A stretch of 64,000 nt of DNA from Micromonospora sp. MW-13 (GCF_003434305.1 NZ_QKKX01000031.1:31252-95251); one strand, 5' to 3'; counted from the stretch's first letter, positions 26,745 through 35,530 are shown. Made by a program: numbers and translations. The notes: generated by a model not told the origin, from the sequence alone.

Positions 26745-27971
26745 CTACGCGGCCGGGGACGGGGCCTCCGGTGGGCGGCCAGCGGCGTGTCGAGCGTCCG
26801 AGACGGCTACGCCGAGCAGCACCACGGCAGCGGCTATGGCGGCGAGCAGTGGCGCCCCGGAGACCAGCGACAGCGCCAGCATCAGCACAGCCAGAGCGGC
26901 GATGCCGACGACCCGGCGCAGGGCGAGCCGGTCAAAGACGATCCGTTCCAGCCGAATGCGGCCGATCAGGAAGACCGCCGGCCCACCGAGGATGACCGCC
27001 AGCCATGCCAACTCGGACCGCCCGCCAGGATGCGCGAGCACGATCTCCGAGCCCGCCGCGACGGCGAGGATGCCAAGCACCATGAGCACATGGGCCACGC
27101 CAATCGTCCCGCCGGCAACTGCCCGGTTCGACGACATCGCGACGGCCTCGGCCAGCACCTGGCCAGCGCGATAGAAGTAGATCCGCCACATCAGCACGGA
27201 CGAGAAGAATGTGATCACCAGGGCAACCGTTGCGGCGAGCGTGGCGGGGTGGTTGGCGTAGGTGAGGCCTATTGACACCACCGTCTCGCCGAGCGCGATC
27301 AGCAACAGTTGCTGGTAGCGCTCGGGGAGGTGGCTGCTGTTGGCCATCGCCCACCCGCTGGCCGGTGGTCGGCGCATGCCGGGTATCGGCCAGTTGAACC
27401 GCGCCGCGACCAGGTCGACGGTGATGGCGATCAACCACAGGGCGACCCGGCTGGATCCCTGTATCACCGCTCCGGCGAGCCAGAATACGCCGGAGACGCT
27501 GGACCAGATGGCCAGGCGGGTGTAGAGCGCCCGTATCGCCTCGTGCTCTCGCAACAGCGGCCGGAGCAGCAAGGGGCGTCCGATGTGCAGCAACACGTAC
27601 ACGACGGCGAAGGATTCGCCGCGTGCCTCGAACTCGTAAGGCAGGGACGTCGCCATGATCAGCAGGCCGAACGCGCTGACCAGGACCAGCAGCTGAATCC
27701 AGTGGTTGCGGCAGTCGAACCGGCTGGTGATGTACGTGGTGGTCGTCCACAGCCGGAGCAGCGGCAGGGCCAGGACGACCGTGTTCGGCAGCGACAGCCA
27801 GTGCAGGCGCACGTTGTTGGAGAGCAGGTCCGGCACCATCCGGCTGACGACCCCGAGCAGCGCGAAGACCAGCACCAGGTCGAAGAACAGCTCCAGGAAG
27901 CTGACCTGCCGGGCGTCCTCCTCGCTGCGCAGGATGCCCCCGGCCCGCGCCGGCTCCGATGTTCGTCCCAT
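26745..27971 (-). CDS. LtrA family membrane protein (copy 2)
   Basis: 408 residues from the ATG at 27971 (MGRTSEPARAGG), chosen because further upstream the frame overlaps IS5 sequence. Hallmark VSFLELFFDLVLVFALLGVV near residue 30, about twelve hydrophobic helices, and the block YQQLLLIALGETVVSIGLTYA. It is clearly diverged from copy 1, so not a recent duplication. It is flanked by N- and C-terminal pieces of an IS5 transposase on the opposite strand, suggesting it arrived with, or disrupted, that element. Confidence 0.88.
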   Translation of the reverse strand: MGRTSEPARAGGILRSEEDARQVSFLELFFDLVLVFALLGVVSRMVPDLLSNNVRLHWLSLPNTVVLALPLLRLWTTTTYITSRFDCRNHWIQLLVLVSAFGLLIMATSLPYEFEARGESFAVVYVLLHIGRPLLLRPLLREHEAIRALYTRLAIWSSVSGVFWLAGAVIQGSSRVALWLIAITVDLVAARFNWPIPGMRRPPASGWAMANSSHLPERYQQLLLIALGETVVSIGLTYANHPATLAATVALVITFFSSVLMWRIYFYRAGQVLAEAVAMSSNRAVAGGTIGVAHVLMVLGILAVAAGSEIVLAHPGGRSELAWLAVILGGPAVFLIGRIRLERIVFDRLALRRVVGIAALAVLMLALSLVSGAPLLAAIAAAVVLLGVAVSDARHAAGRPPEAPSPAA

Positions 27972-28109
27972 CCGACCATGGTCGCGTGATGATTGCCTTG
28001 TGCGCGCCGATTCCGCCGTTTCATCGACCTGGTTGATGACAGCGATGAAGCTGGCGCGAGCCAGGTACCGGAGCACACCTGTGCCGATCCGTCTGCGTTC
28101 GTGAGCACC

Positions 28110-28245
28110 CAGCTGCGCAACGTCGTAGAGCGCTGCTTCAACCGGCTCAAACAGTGGCGTGAGCCCGACGACCCGATACGCCAAACGCGCATCCCTCTAC
28201 CGGGCCAGCCTCGTCCTGATCGCCGCCGTCAGCCGGCTTCCATGA
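28110..28245 (+). pseudogene. IS5-family transposase, C-terminal fragment, frameshifted
   Basis: Reads QLRNVVERCFNRLKQWR, the classic IS5 C-terminal block with the catalytic Glu. After a one-base shift it continues RYAKRASLYRASLVLIAAV to a TGA at 28245. It has the same strand and order as the N-terminal piece at 26641, so both may come from one element. Confidence 0.75.
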
Positions 28246-28259
28246 TCGACAGGACAGGG

Positions 28260-28569
28260 CTGGTTGCCACCGGGTAACCGGGTCGCGGCACCAACTCCAC
28301 CGCCAGGACATACCCGGCCCTCTCCCGCAGCCCCCACGCACCAGTTCCGGAGAGGCCTCACGACGGCGCGGCCCGCCCGGCCGGAAGCAAGGCCACTGAG
28401 TCCACTCCCAGTGCGTTCTCAGGGCGTCACGGCGCCCTCAGGGCGTCAAGCGCCGGCCAAAGTTGACCAAGGACGACCATCGACAACCGGACATAGAACC
28501 AGCTCAGAGCCTTGATCAGGTCTCTGAGCTGGTGGGCGACGGACGAGTCGACCTGTACGCCGGATTCTG
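28260..28569 (-). repeat. rnpB 3'-end copy A with downstream sequence (putative attachment site)
   Basis: 28522-28569 is identical over 48 bp to 35087-35134, the 3' end of the functional rnpB. Left of this core, about 28260-28521 is a diverged copy of 34800-35086, including the rnpB terminator hairpin (arms with 12 matching bases) and AGTTGACCAAG/GACGACCATCGAC blocks. To the right of the core there is no similarity to rnpB. No gene is seen in 28246-28707. Confidence 0.8.
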
Positions 28570-28707
28570 AACGCGATTCATGCTCTGAACAGGCGTTTCC
28601 TTCGGCATGCACCTGCTCAGGGCGTCGCCAGGGCGTCTGGCGAAATTCACGCTACCTCGGCGATGGGCAAGCCACTCGAACACAAGCCCGACGGGATCGC
28701 ACCGCCG

Positions 28708-29064
28708 CTACCTGGTCGCCGCCGGACGCAAGAGGTCCAAGGAAACAAGGAAGACGGCCGTTCCGTCCTCGGCGGCTACACGGTCGGGCTCCGTCGAGAC
28801 CAGGACCAGCGGCACCGACGAGGCATCGGACGCGTCGCGGAACTCCTCGACGACGCACCGCACCGCAGCCGGCCTCGGCAACGCCGACTCGGGATCCAGG
28901 TCGGTACCGAAGATCGGCGCCTTGTCGACAAGCGACCATGCGCGGCCCTGCGCATCGGTGAAAACGACCCGGACCACAGCCGGGAAGAAGGACCGGTCCA
29001 CCCAGTCGACCGCTTCGCAGGCAAGCTCGACGTGATCACCAGGTCGGAGGGCATGTCGGTCCAT
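28708..29064 (-). CDS. Conserved hypothetical protein of actinomycete accessory regions
   Basis: 118 residues, ATG at 29064. Soluble and beta-rich: ALRPGDHVELACEAVDWVD, VVRVVFTDAQGRAWSLVDK, and AVRCVVEE in order. It resembles short actinomycete proteins that I know only as hypothetical. It follows the SUKH-3 gene by 84 bp on the same strand and could be a second immunity-type protein. No catalytic motif. Confidence 0.6.
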   Translation of the reverse strand: MDRHALRPGDHVELACEAVDWVDRSFFPAVVRVVFTDAQGRAWSLVDKAPIFGTDLDPESALPRPAAVRCVVEEFRDASDASSVPLVLVSTEPDRVAAEDGTAVFLVSLDLLRPAATR

Positions 29065-29148
29065 CTGTTCGAACTCCTGACTGTCGGAGCATCTCAGGTG
29101 GCGGTGCGCAGATTTAGGCGTGTTTCAGAAGTCAGAATCTCGGTCGAT

Positions 29149-29589
29149 TTAGCCGGCGTGGAGCTGCGTAGGCATCGTTCCCTCGCACAAGGCAATCAGG
29201 CCCTGGTCGCCTGGCCCGAAGGCGGCAACCCAGGTCTCGACCAGGAGAATCACGCCCCGATCGTCCATCCCGAGAAAGAACCGACCCTGGTCCAACTCGC
29301 CCAGCGGGTAGAGCGATCGTCCGGTCTCATCACCCCACGCCAGGAACCGATCCTCCTCACCGACGCAAAGCGACGGATTCAGCTCGAACGGGGTGCGCGC
29401 CGCCGTCCGTCCCGGTCCCTGAGCATCAACGACGAGACCGCCGAACTCGCCGAGGAATGCCTCTGCCGCCGGGTGCATATCGAGCCCTATCAGCTCCGCC
29501 CGCCATCGCGACGTCTCCACCTGCCGCTCCAAGAACCACCCGGCGCGCTGCAGCGCCCGCTCGACGTCAGGCGGGAACCTCTCGACCAT
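29149..29589 (-). CDS. SUKH-3 family immunity protein
   Basis: 146 residues, ATG at 29589. The pattern of SUKH-3 is clear: FPPDVERALQRAGWFLERQV, HPAAEAFLGEFGGLVV, ARTPFELNPSLCVGEEDRF, and GRFFLGMDDRG followed by VETWVAAFG. SUKH proteins neutralise polymorphic toxins by direct binding, usually encoded just downstream of the toxin gene. No toxin, WXG100 or RHS gene is near, so this is an orphan immunity gene carried by the integrated element. Confidence 0.85.
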   Translation of the reverse strand: MVERFPPDVERALQRAGWFLERQVETSRWRAELIGLDMHPAAEAFLGEFGGLVVDAQGPGRTAARTPFELNPSLCVGEEDRFLAWGDETGRSLYPLGELDQGRFFLGMDDRGVILLVETWVAAFGPGDQGLIALCEGTMPTQLHAG

Positions 29590-29736
29590 TTGCTCTCCTG
29601 ACCCGTCGTTGCTGGCGCCATCGTCAAACGCAACTCCGGAGGTCCACCACCCCGCAGGTGCGGTCCGGCACTGCCCATACCACTGAGCGGCCCCGCCGCG
29701 CCAGGACCAACAACAGCTCGCCCCACACCGATCAAC

Positions 29737-30295
29737 TCATGAAACACGGCCTAGGTGCTTCACCCTCTCGACGCCGCAGCGAGTCCGCAAGGGCCTCCAG
29801 CGTCCGGGCTCTAACGACGCTGCGAACAGATCATCAATCGCGCGCCGGGTCCGTTCCTCGCTGGCCGGCATCAGGTGCGTGTAGACCCGGAGCGTGAAGC
29901 CGGGGTCGGCGTGACCGAGGTAGGACGCAAGGGCCTTGATGCTCTCTTCCGCGTCGAGCAGCGACGAGGCGTAGAAGTGGCGCAGCGCGTGCATCCCGGT
30001 GGCCCGGGTCGGCGTGATGCCGGCCGCCACAACAGCCGGTCGCCAGCTCTTGCCGTCGAAGGTGCGCCGGTTGATCGCACCCCGCCGGGTGGTGGTGAAC
30101 AGCAGCGGCACCGTGACTCGCTCCGCGCTGGCCGGGTTCTCCCACGGCAGGGTGAGCGTCACCGGGTCGCAGTCCTTGAGGTGCTGCCGCAGCACCAGGG
30201 CGACGGAGTCCGGGAGCGGCACCCGGCGGTCACGATCGTTCTTGGGCAGCCCGAACACGAGCCGGTCCGCGCCAACACGGAGCGCCCGGTCGGAC
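29737..30295 (-). pseudogene. Tyrosine site-specific integrase, C-terminal fragment
   Basis: Family match starts at SDRALRVGADRLVFGLPKNDR-like sequence near 30295, where an in-frame TAG lies just upstream, and runs to the stop at 29737. It keeps the box II block GMHALRHFYASSLLD (His and Arg) and LGHADPGFTLRVYTH with the tyrosine nucleophile. The arm-binding and core-binding domains and the box I arginine are gone. The fragment cannot be active alone. The break coincides with the start of the regulator remnant on the other strand. Confidence 0.85.
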
Positions 30296-30888
30296 TACGG
30301 CCGCACATCGAGCGCGCTTTCGAGGCCACGAACGTCACGATCGACTTCGCCGGCTTCTCCGGTGAGACGCTGTACAACGCGATCCAAGAGACCTTGGACA
30401 AGGTCCGCATCGGGCGCCTCACCCCGGAGTCGATCCGCGTCCGCGTGCTGATCTCCGACATGACCGCCCCGATGGCGATCCCCTGCCGCGCCGAGGACCA
30501 GGCCGACGACCCCGGCATCCGCGCCCGAGCCCTCCGCATCACCGACCGATCGATCCACGCCCTCACCGACGCCGTACAGGAGCTTGCCGACCTGGGGTTA
30601 GTCAAGACCGCCACCATCGAGGTACGGGTTCACAACGCCGCACCCCTGTTCAAGCTGTTCATCATCAACGAGCAGGAAGCCTTCTTCGGCTTCTACCCCG
30701 TCGTCGAGCACACCGTCTCCGTGGACGGCAAGCCGATGGCGATCTACGACGCGATGGGCAAGGACGCGATCCTTTTCCCGTTCACGCCCAGCGACGAGGA
30801 CACCAGCAACGACGCCCTCTACGTCGAGCAGGCCCGCGCCTGGTTCGACAGCATGTGGGGCACGATCTCCCGCGAGTACGCGTCGTGA
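30294..30888 (+). pseudogene. C-terminal part of a GntR-type regulator-like protein
   Basis: From about 30294 the frame reads PHIERAFEATNVTIDFAGFS and SGETLYNAIQETLDK, later LFKLFIINEQEAFFGFYPV and YDAMGKDAILF. I know this C-terminal region from actinomycete proteins annotated as GntR regulators that precede a HAD gene. The DNA-binding N-terminus is missing; upstream the frame runs through antisense integrase sequence and has no meaning. It overlaps the HAD gene by four bases (GTGA), as in an original operon. Confidence 0.6.
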
Positions 30889-31574
30889 CCGCCCCCGACC
30901 TGGCCAAGGTGATCGACAGCGTCCGCGTCATCCTGCTCGACTTCGATGGCCCCGTGTGCAGCATCTTCGCCCAACACGCCGCGTCGACCGTCGCCCACGA
31001 GTTGCGCCGGCTACTCGTCGACCAGGCCGTCACCCTGCCGCCCGAGATCCTGGCCGAACGTGACCCGCTCGCCGTGCTCCGCTTCACCGCCACCATCGGG
31101 CGTCCCGCCGTCGTCCGCCTGGTCGACGAGGCCATGACCCGCGAAGAGGTCACCGCAGCCGCCACAGCCGAACCAACCCCGTACGGACGGGAAGTCATCG
31201 TTGCCGCCCAGCAGACCGGCCGCCGGGTCGCCGTGGTGTCGAACAACTCGGCCGAATCCGTCCACGCCTACCTGAGCGCCCGCCGGCTCACCTCGTACGT
31301 GCATCCGGTGATCGGCCGCCCCGAGGCAGCACCTGAGCGGATGAAGCCCGACCCGCTTTCCGTGCTGGCCGCCCTGCGGGAGCTGGGCGCCGAGCCGGCG
31401 GAATGCGTCCTCGTCGGCGACTCCGTCAGCGACATCGAGGCCGCCCACGCCGCCGGGGTCGCCGCTTTCGGGTACGCCAACAAGCCCGGCAAGCGGGAAC
31501 GGCTCGCCGCCGCAGACGCCGTCATCGACACCATGGCCGAACTCGTGACCGCCTTCGCCGTCAACGAGCTGTAG
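30885..31574 (+). CDS. HAD-superfamily hydrolase
   Basis: 229 residues from the GTG at 30885, overlapping the previous stop (GTGA), so it was translationally coupled to the regulator. HAD motif I is ILLDFDGPV (two Asp), motif II VVSNNS, motif III Lys in RMKPDP, and motif IV LVGDSVSDIEAA. The cap is helical, of the type in phosphoglycolate phosphatase-like enzymes. Substrate unknown. In related actinomycetes the gene travels with the same regulator, often on mobile elements. A good terminator follows. Confidence 0.85.
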   Translation: MTAPDLAKVIDSVRVILLDFDGPVCSIFAQHAASTVAHELRRLLVDQAVTLPPEILAERDPLAVLRFTATIGRPAVVRLVDEAMTREEVTAAATAEPTPYGREVIVAAQQTGRRVAVVSNNSAESVHAYLSARRLTSYVHPVIGRPEAAPERMKPDPLSVLAALRELGAEPAECVLVGDSVSDIEAAHAAGVAAFGYANKPGKRERLAAADAVIDTMAELVTAFAVNEL

Positions 31575-31595
31575 CACCACCACACCGCACACGAG

Positions 31596-31625
31596 CGCCC
31601 CGGGAGATCATCACCGGGGCGTTTC
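31596..31625 (+). terminator. Terminator of the HAD gene
   Basis: Arms 31596-31603 and 31614-31621 (8 bp, perfect) followed by TTTCTC. Confidence 0.75.
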
Positions 31626-31693
31626 TCGTGTCGTCAGCCGACGTGCGGCATTCGGCCCGCACCGGAGACGGCAGCCCAGCCGCCCACCTAGAG

Positions 31694-31888
31694 CTAGTCC
31701 AGGTCCCCACGCTTGGCGGCAATCCACGCTTCAACATCCTCGGCAAGCCAGACGTTGCCCATCTGAAGCGTGGCTACCGGCTCAGGGAAGTCACGCCGGT
31801 TGGTGATCTGGTAGACCCGCTGCCGCGAGATGCCGCCCAGCATGATCCGGATCTCCCCCGAACCCACCAACCGCAGCTTCTTCCCCAT
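31694..31888 (-). CDS. AlpA/MerR-like small HTH regulator (excisionase-like)
   Basis: 64 residues from the ATG at 31888. It reads as one winged helix-turn-helix: IRIMLGGISRQRVYQITNR, then DFPEPVATLQMGNVWLAEDVEAW, the AlpA pattern. Such proteins are excisionases or activators of integrase genes in integrative elements. It is divergent from the three small ORFs at 31978-32638, and the region between carries repeated ACTAGG/CCTAGT boxes, its possible binding sites. Confidence 0.82.
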   Translation of the reverse strand: MGKKLRLVGSGEIRIMLGGISRQRVYQITNRRDFPEPVATLQMGNVWLAEDVEAWIAAKRGDLD

Positions 31889-31910
31889 GACGCTGACGCT
31901 AGGCACACGC

Positions 31911-31986
31911 CGACTAGGCGACCATCAACTTGATAGAGGCCTAGTTAGCGCACGCCCTAGTCGCTTACTCTTAACACATGACTAGG
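31911..31986. promoter_or_regulatory. Array of ACTAG boxes in the divergent promoter
   Basis: CGACTAGG at 31911-31918 and its inverted partner CCTAGTCG at 31956-31963; further half-sites are CCTAGT at 31940-31945 and GACTAGG at 31980-31986. The boxes lie between and across the starts of the AlpA-like gene and the 31978 ORF. They may be regulator or recombination-accessory sites. Confidence 0.5.
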
Positions 31987-32175
31987 TTCAAGTGGTTCCA
32001 GCGCCCTGACCAACCCGTGGACTACGTAGCCGGCGAGCCAGCTCCAACCACGCGCAAGCCGGAGGCACAGACGTGGATCGGTCGAGCTGCCGTCCCGGCA
32101 CCAGAGCAGCCCCTGATGACCAGGGCCGGCGTATGGCGTTCGGCAAAGGCCATCAAGCGCCTCAACCAGAGGTGA
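31978..32175 (+). CDS. Small actinomycete-ICE protein
   Basis: 65 residues, ATG at 31978. Basic, starting MTRFKWFQRPDQPVDYVAG. Proteins with this start recur in integrated plasmids of Micromonosporaceae next to replication and transfer genes, as I recall. No known domain. First of three closely packed ORFs in one direction (gaps of 3 and -14 bp), so probably one transcript. Confidence 0.6.
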   Translation: MTRFKWFQRPDQPVDYVAGEPAPTTRKPEAQTWIGRAAVPAPEQPLMTRAGVWRSAKAIKRLNQR

Positions 32176-32178
32176 ACC

Positions 32179-32361
32179 ATGCCAATCCCACAGAGGCGAC
32201 CAGAACCCCCGTTTCCCGTTCTGATGGCCGGCTACGTCATCGACTTCCATCACCGCTCCGTCTGCTCGAAGTGCTCTGACGACGGATGCCCACGCCTGGA
32301 GGCGGCCGGCGAGATCCTACGCGCCTGGCGAGACAGAAAGAACCGACGTGAAGGCCGGTGA
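32179..32361 (+). CDS. Small actinomycete-ICE protein with CxxC
   Basis: 60 residues, ATG at 32179, three bases after the previous stop. Contains GYVIDFHHRSVCSKCSDDGC, with a CSKC pair, a following Cys and two His, which may bind zinc. The C-terminus is basic. Overlaps the next start by 14 bp. Function unknown. Confidence 0.6.
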   Translation: MPIPQRRPEPPFPVLMAGYVIDFHHRSVCSKCSDDGCPRLEAAGEILRAWRDRKNRREGR

Positions 32362-32638
32362 CGTGCTGCACCTGACCCGCGCGGCAAGCCCTCAGTTCGT
32401 ACGGCCGATCTTCTTCCGCCTCATCAGGGTCCGCGCCGAGCTTCACACCTACGATGGGTGGACGTGGCTGGACGGCTACCAACTAAACGAGAGGGCCGAG
32501 GCCGCAGCCCGCAGGGAGTTGTTTGTTTTAAAGGCAGGGGTTCGCCTTCTGCGCTCCCCTCCCTTACCCCAGACAGGAATCACAGGAATCAATCAGCACG
32601 TTCCACCTCTAAGCATCAGAAGATCGCAGAAACAGTGA
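32348..32638 (+). CDS. Small actinomycete-ICE protein
   Basis: 96 residues from the GTG at 32348 within the end of the preceding ORF. Reads MKAGDVLHLTRAASPQFVRP and DGWTWLDGYQLNERAEAAARRELFV, a beta-rich core that I associate with hypothetical genes of integrated actinomycete plasmids. The last 30 residues, after position 65, look non-conserved and lie in DNA of dropping GC content, so the original end may have been replaced. Confidence 0.58.
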   Translation: MKAGDVLHLTRAASPQFVRPIFFRLIRVRAELHTYDGWTWLDGYQLNERAEAAARRELFVLKAGVRLLRSPPLPQTGITGINQHVPPLSIRRSQKQ

Positions 32639-32687
32639 GATGCGGGCCACACGCCACCATCACCCCGCCCCATACCGCAAAGGGGAA

Positions 32688-34313
32688 CTAAAAGAACTGA
32701 GCATGACCAAGTCCTGACCTTATTCCAAAAGTACCGCCACCCCGCACACAACAACCAACTTGCGAAGATGGCATTGCAATAACTGTCGGGTAATCGTCTT
32801 CTGGCTCGCTCTCGATGCCCAAAAATCTGACCACTGCGCTGGATTCAGCACCCACGTAATGACCTACACTCCAACCCGTCGGCAGGACGTGCCTATTGAG
32901 AGAAGCGCGCACCACAAGCGATCCCTCGAATTCCACTTCCGCGTCAAAAGTGGCTTTTCGGAAGTTGATGGAGTCATGGAAGGAGCAACGCGGAAAACCG
33001 GCCCTCCCCCCAAAAAGGGAACCCTCGAAGGCCGCAACCCCAAACCTGGCCCCATCAAAGCCCACATTCCCCAGGAACAAGGAGGAGTCAAACGCCCCTT
33101 TGTCATAGAAGTATGCATTTTCGAAACCCGAATCGGATTGGAACACCACTGCGATCGCGTCCAATACTTTGCATCGGACGTTTTCAAACCAAGCACTCTG
33201 CACGAAGGTGCTGCCGCTCATTGCAAGCACGGAAGCCTGGACCTCGCGAAAATCAGCGAGCCCCGCGAAGGTAGCTCCTATGAAAGTTGCGTGATCCCAT
33301 CGACTAGACGAAAACATCGACTTCCCGAAAAATACGGCCCCATCAAAGACCGCTCGATCAACTTCCACGCTGGAGAAGTCTAAATCGAGCAGGGAAGCGC
33401 CAGCCAAGTTCAGCGCCACCCCGTCCCATCTAATAGGCCTTACGCCTGATAGAGCCGAATTGCTTGAGGGCACGCTAGAACCGGAGATGGAAGACGGTTG
33501 GGAGAAATCAGGCTGGTACAGGTGCCGCCGCAGCACAGACTGAATAGTCAGACGAACTTCTCGCTCGCGTAGCGCGATGTCCAACTTCGTTCGCTGCTCG
33601 TCTGATTCAATCTCAGACGCCGCTAGGTCAACCTTTATGTCACTCGGATTGAACGGCATGCGCAGATAAGCGCACAGCAAGTCGACAATAGTTTGTCGCT
33701 GGCCTGGAGTGTCGTCGGCAAGCCTCTCAAGAGCATATATGCCTGCCATACGAATCGGCGCCTTCTCCGAGCCAAGCTGCTCTGCCGCCTTGACGTACAG
33801 CTCTGTTATTCGCTTTTCCGTCGCATCAACTTCAGCGTAGGCAACAGTACGCTGCTTTACATAGAGGTCATCACGATCTACGCGCTCTTTTACATACTGC
33901 CTTCGAAGGGCCAGAAGTAAGGCAACCACCGCCCCTAGCGCCGCAGCAACTCCCAAAGCATTTCGTATGGCATCTAGCTGAATCTGAGTGCGCCGCAATG
34001 CGATGTCCACCTGCTCGGCCGGAGTAAGCGAGTCCAGCGGCAAGTTGTTTGCATCGAGAGCTGTGCTCCACATCCATGCACCAGCTGCTAGCACAAGCAA
34101 AAGGAGTACAAGAGTCCCAACGGCGAGCGTGATGGGATGGAGGGGCTTATAGTTCCCCCAGTCCCTGGCACGCTTCCCGGCCTTTCGGACCTTGCTCGCC
34201 TTTCCGGCTATGTTCGCCCGCTTCCAAGGTGCCCAGAACCACGACCGCCTGTCAGTGTCATGCAGCGTGACAGAACTTAGCCATCGTCTTGCCCGCATCC
34301 GGCCGCGCTTCAT
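32688..34313 (-). CDS. Membrane-anchored pentapeptide-repeat protein
   Basis: 541 residues from the ATG at 34313; a TTG at 34349 is an alternative. After a basic N-terminus come two membrane segments (LAVGTLVLLLLVLAAGAWMW near residue 65 and ALGVAAALGAVVALLLALR near 120). Next comes a helical region with ERITELYVKAAEQLGSEKAPIR-like sequence, and then from about residue 300 a pentapeptide-repeat stretch with every fifth residue Phe or Leu (ATFIGATFAG, ARFGVAAFEGSLF, FRKATFDAEVEFEG). The right-handed quadrilateral helix is predicted on the cytosolic side. The gene is visibly AT-richer than its surroundings, pointing to a foreign origin. Similar actinobacterial proteins are common on mobile elements; role unknown, perhaps defence or stress. 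Confidence 0.85.
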   Translation of the reverse strand: MKRGRMRARRWLSSVTLHDTDRRSWFWAPWKRANIAGKASKVRKAGKRARDWGNYKPLHPITLAVGTLVLLLLVLAAGAWMWSTALDANNLPLDSLTPAEQVDIALRRTQIQLDAIRNALGVAAALGAVVALLLALRRQYVKERVDRDDLYVKQRTVAYAEVDATEKRITELYVKAAEQLGSEKAPIRMAGIYALERLADDTPGQRQTIVDLLCAYLRMPFNPSDIKVDLAASEIESDEQRTKLDIALREREVRLTIQSVLRRHLYQPDFSQPSSISGSSVPSSNSALSGVRPIRWDGVALNLAGASLLDLDFSSVEVDRAVFDGAVFFGKSMFSSSRWDHATFIGATFAGLADFREVQASVLAMSGSTFVQSAWFENVRCKVLDAIAVVFQSDSGFENAYFYDKGAFDSSLFLGNVGFDGARFGVAAFEGSLFGGRAGFPRCSFHDSINFRKATFDAEVEFEGSLVVRASLNRHVLPTGWSVGHYVGAESSAVVRFLGIESEPEDDYPTVIAMPSSQVGCCVRGGGTFGIRSGLGHAQFF

Positions 34314-34474
34314 CGGGCTACTCTGCCGAATTCCCCTCTTTGAGATCAAGGCACCGCGCTCCGCGCGGTGCGGGCGGCAAGCCCGGCCGGCGGCAAGCCG
34401 CCCCGGACGCCTACGGCACCGGGGCGGTAAGCCGCCGACAGCCGCCGGGACACCGCCCCGACGCGGGACGCAGA

Positions 34475-34708
34475 TCAGTCCAGGGCGAGTTCGTCCGGGT
34501 AGCGCTCACGAAGCGCAGCGACCGCATGGCGCAGGCAGTAGTCAAGGCTGTTGCCGTCGCACCTGATCGCCGCCGCGCCGAGCTGCTGGCCCGAGATCAC
34601 CACCGTCCAGGGTTTGTGCTCCCGCTCTCCGTCAATCTTGACGATGCCAACCAGGCCCAGTTCCCCCAGGCGTTCCAGCAACTCCGGCACCCGCTCATCC
34701 CACCCCAT
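34475..34708 (-). CDS. Small conserved hypothetical protein
   Basis: 77 residues from the ATG at 34708 (MGWDERVPELLERLGELG). Reads VGIVKIDGEREHKPWTVVIS, then a helix CLRHAVAALRERYPDELAL. Proteins of this shape recur in actinomycete integrated elements, as I recall. It is the last gene before the rnpB end. The frame is open further upstream, but that part overlaps the repeat shared with 28260-28521 and is unlikely to be coding. Confidence 0.6.
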   Translation of the reverse strand: MGWDERVPELLERLGELGLVGIVKIDGEREHKPWTVVISGQQLGAAAIRCDGNSLDYCLRHAVAALRERYPDELALD

Positions 34709-35062
34709 CCGGGGATTGGACCACGAAGGCCGGTACGGAAGCCGGACGGTCGGCCTGGTCGCGTGGTCGGGGCTTCCGGCTGCCGCACCAGTCCAACCCC
34801 GGGACTGGCTTGCCACAGGCTCATCCCATCCGGCACCCGGCTCCAAGGCCAGGACGTACCCGGCCCTCCCCCGCAGCCGCCGGCCCCTACCCGGAACCAC
34901 ACCCGCCGGCCCGTACAGGCCCCACGACGGCGCAGCACGGCCGACCCGAGGCGAGGTCAACGGAGCCAGCGCTCAGGGCGTCTCCAGGGCGTCAGGGCGT
35001 CCACAGGGCGTCAAACGCCGGCCAATGTTGACCAAGAACGACCATCGACGCCCGGGTATAGA

Positions 35063-35098
35063 ACCAGCTCAGAGCCATGATCAAGGCTCTGAGCTGGT
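35063..35098 (-). terminator. rnpB terminator
   Basis: Perfect 14-bp arms at 35063-35076 and 35085-35098, directly after the RNA 3' end on the minus strand, followed by TCTAT. Confidence 0.8.
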
Positions 35099-35100
35099 GG

Positions 35101-35530
<430 letters not shown>

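Noticed and set aside
28570..28707. Short open frames right of the rnpB copy A
   Set aside because: No ribosome site, no family pattern; treated as element border.
29875..30290. N-terminal 138 codons of the frame leading into the regulator remnant
   Set aside because: This part is antisense to integrase coding sequence; regulator similarity starts only near 30294.
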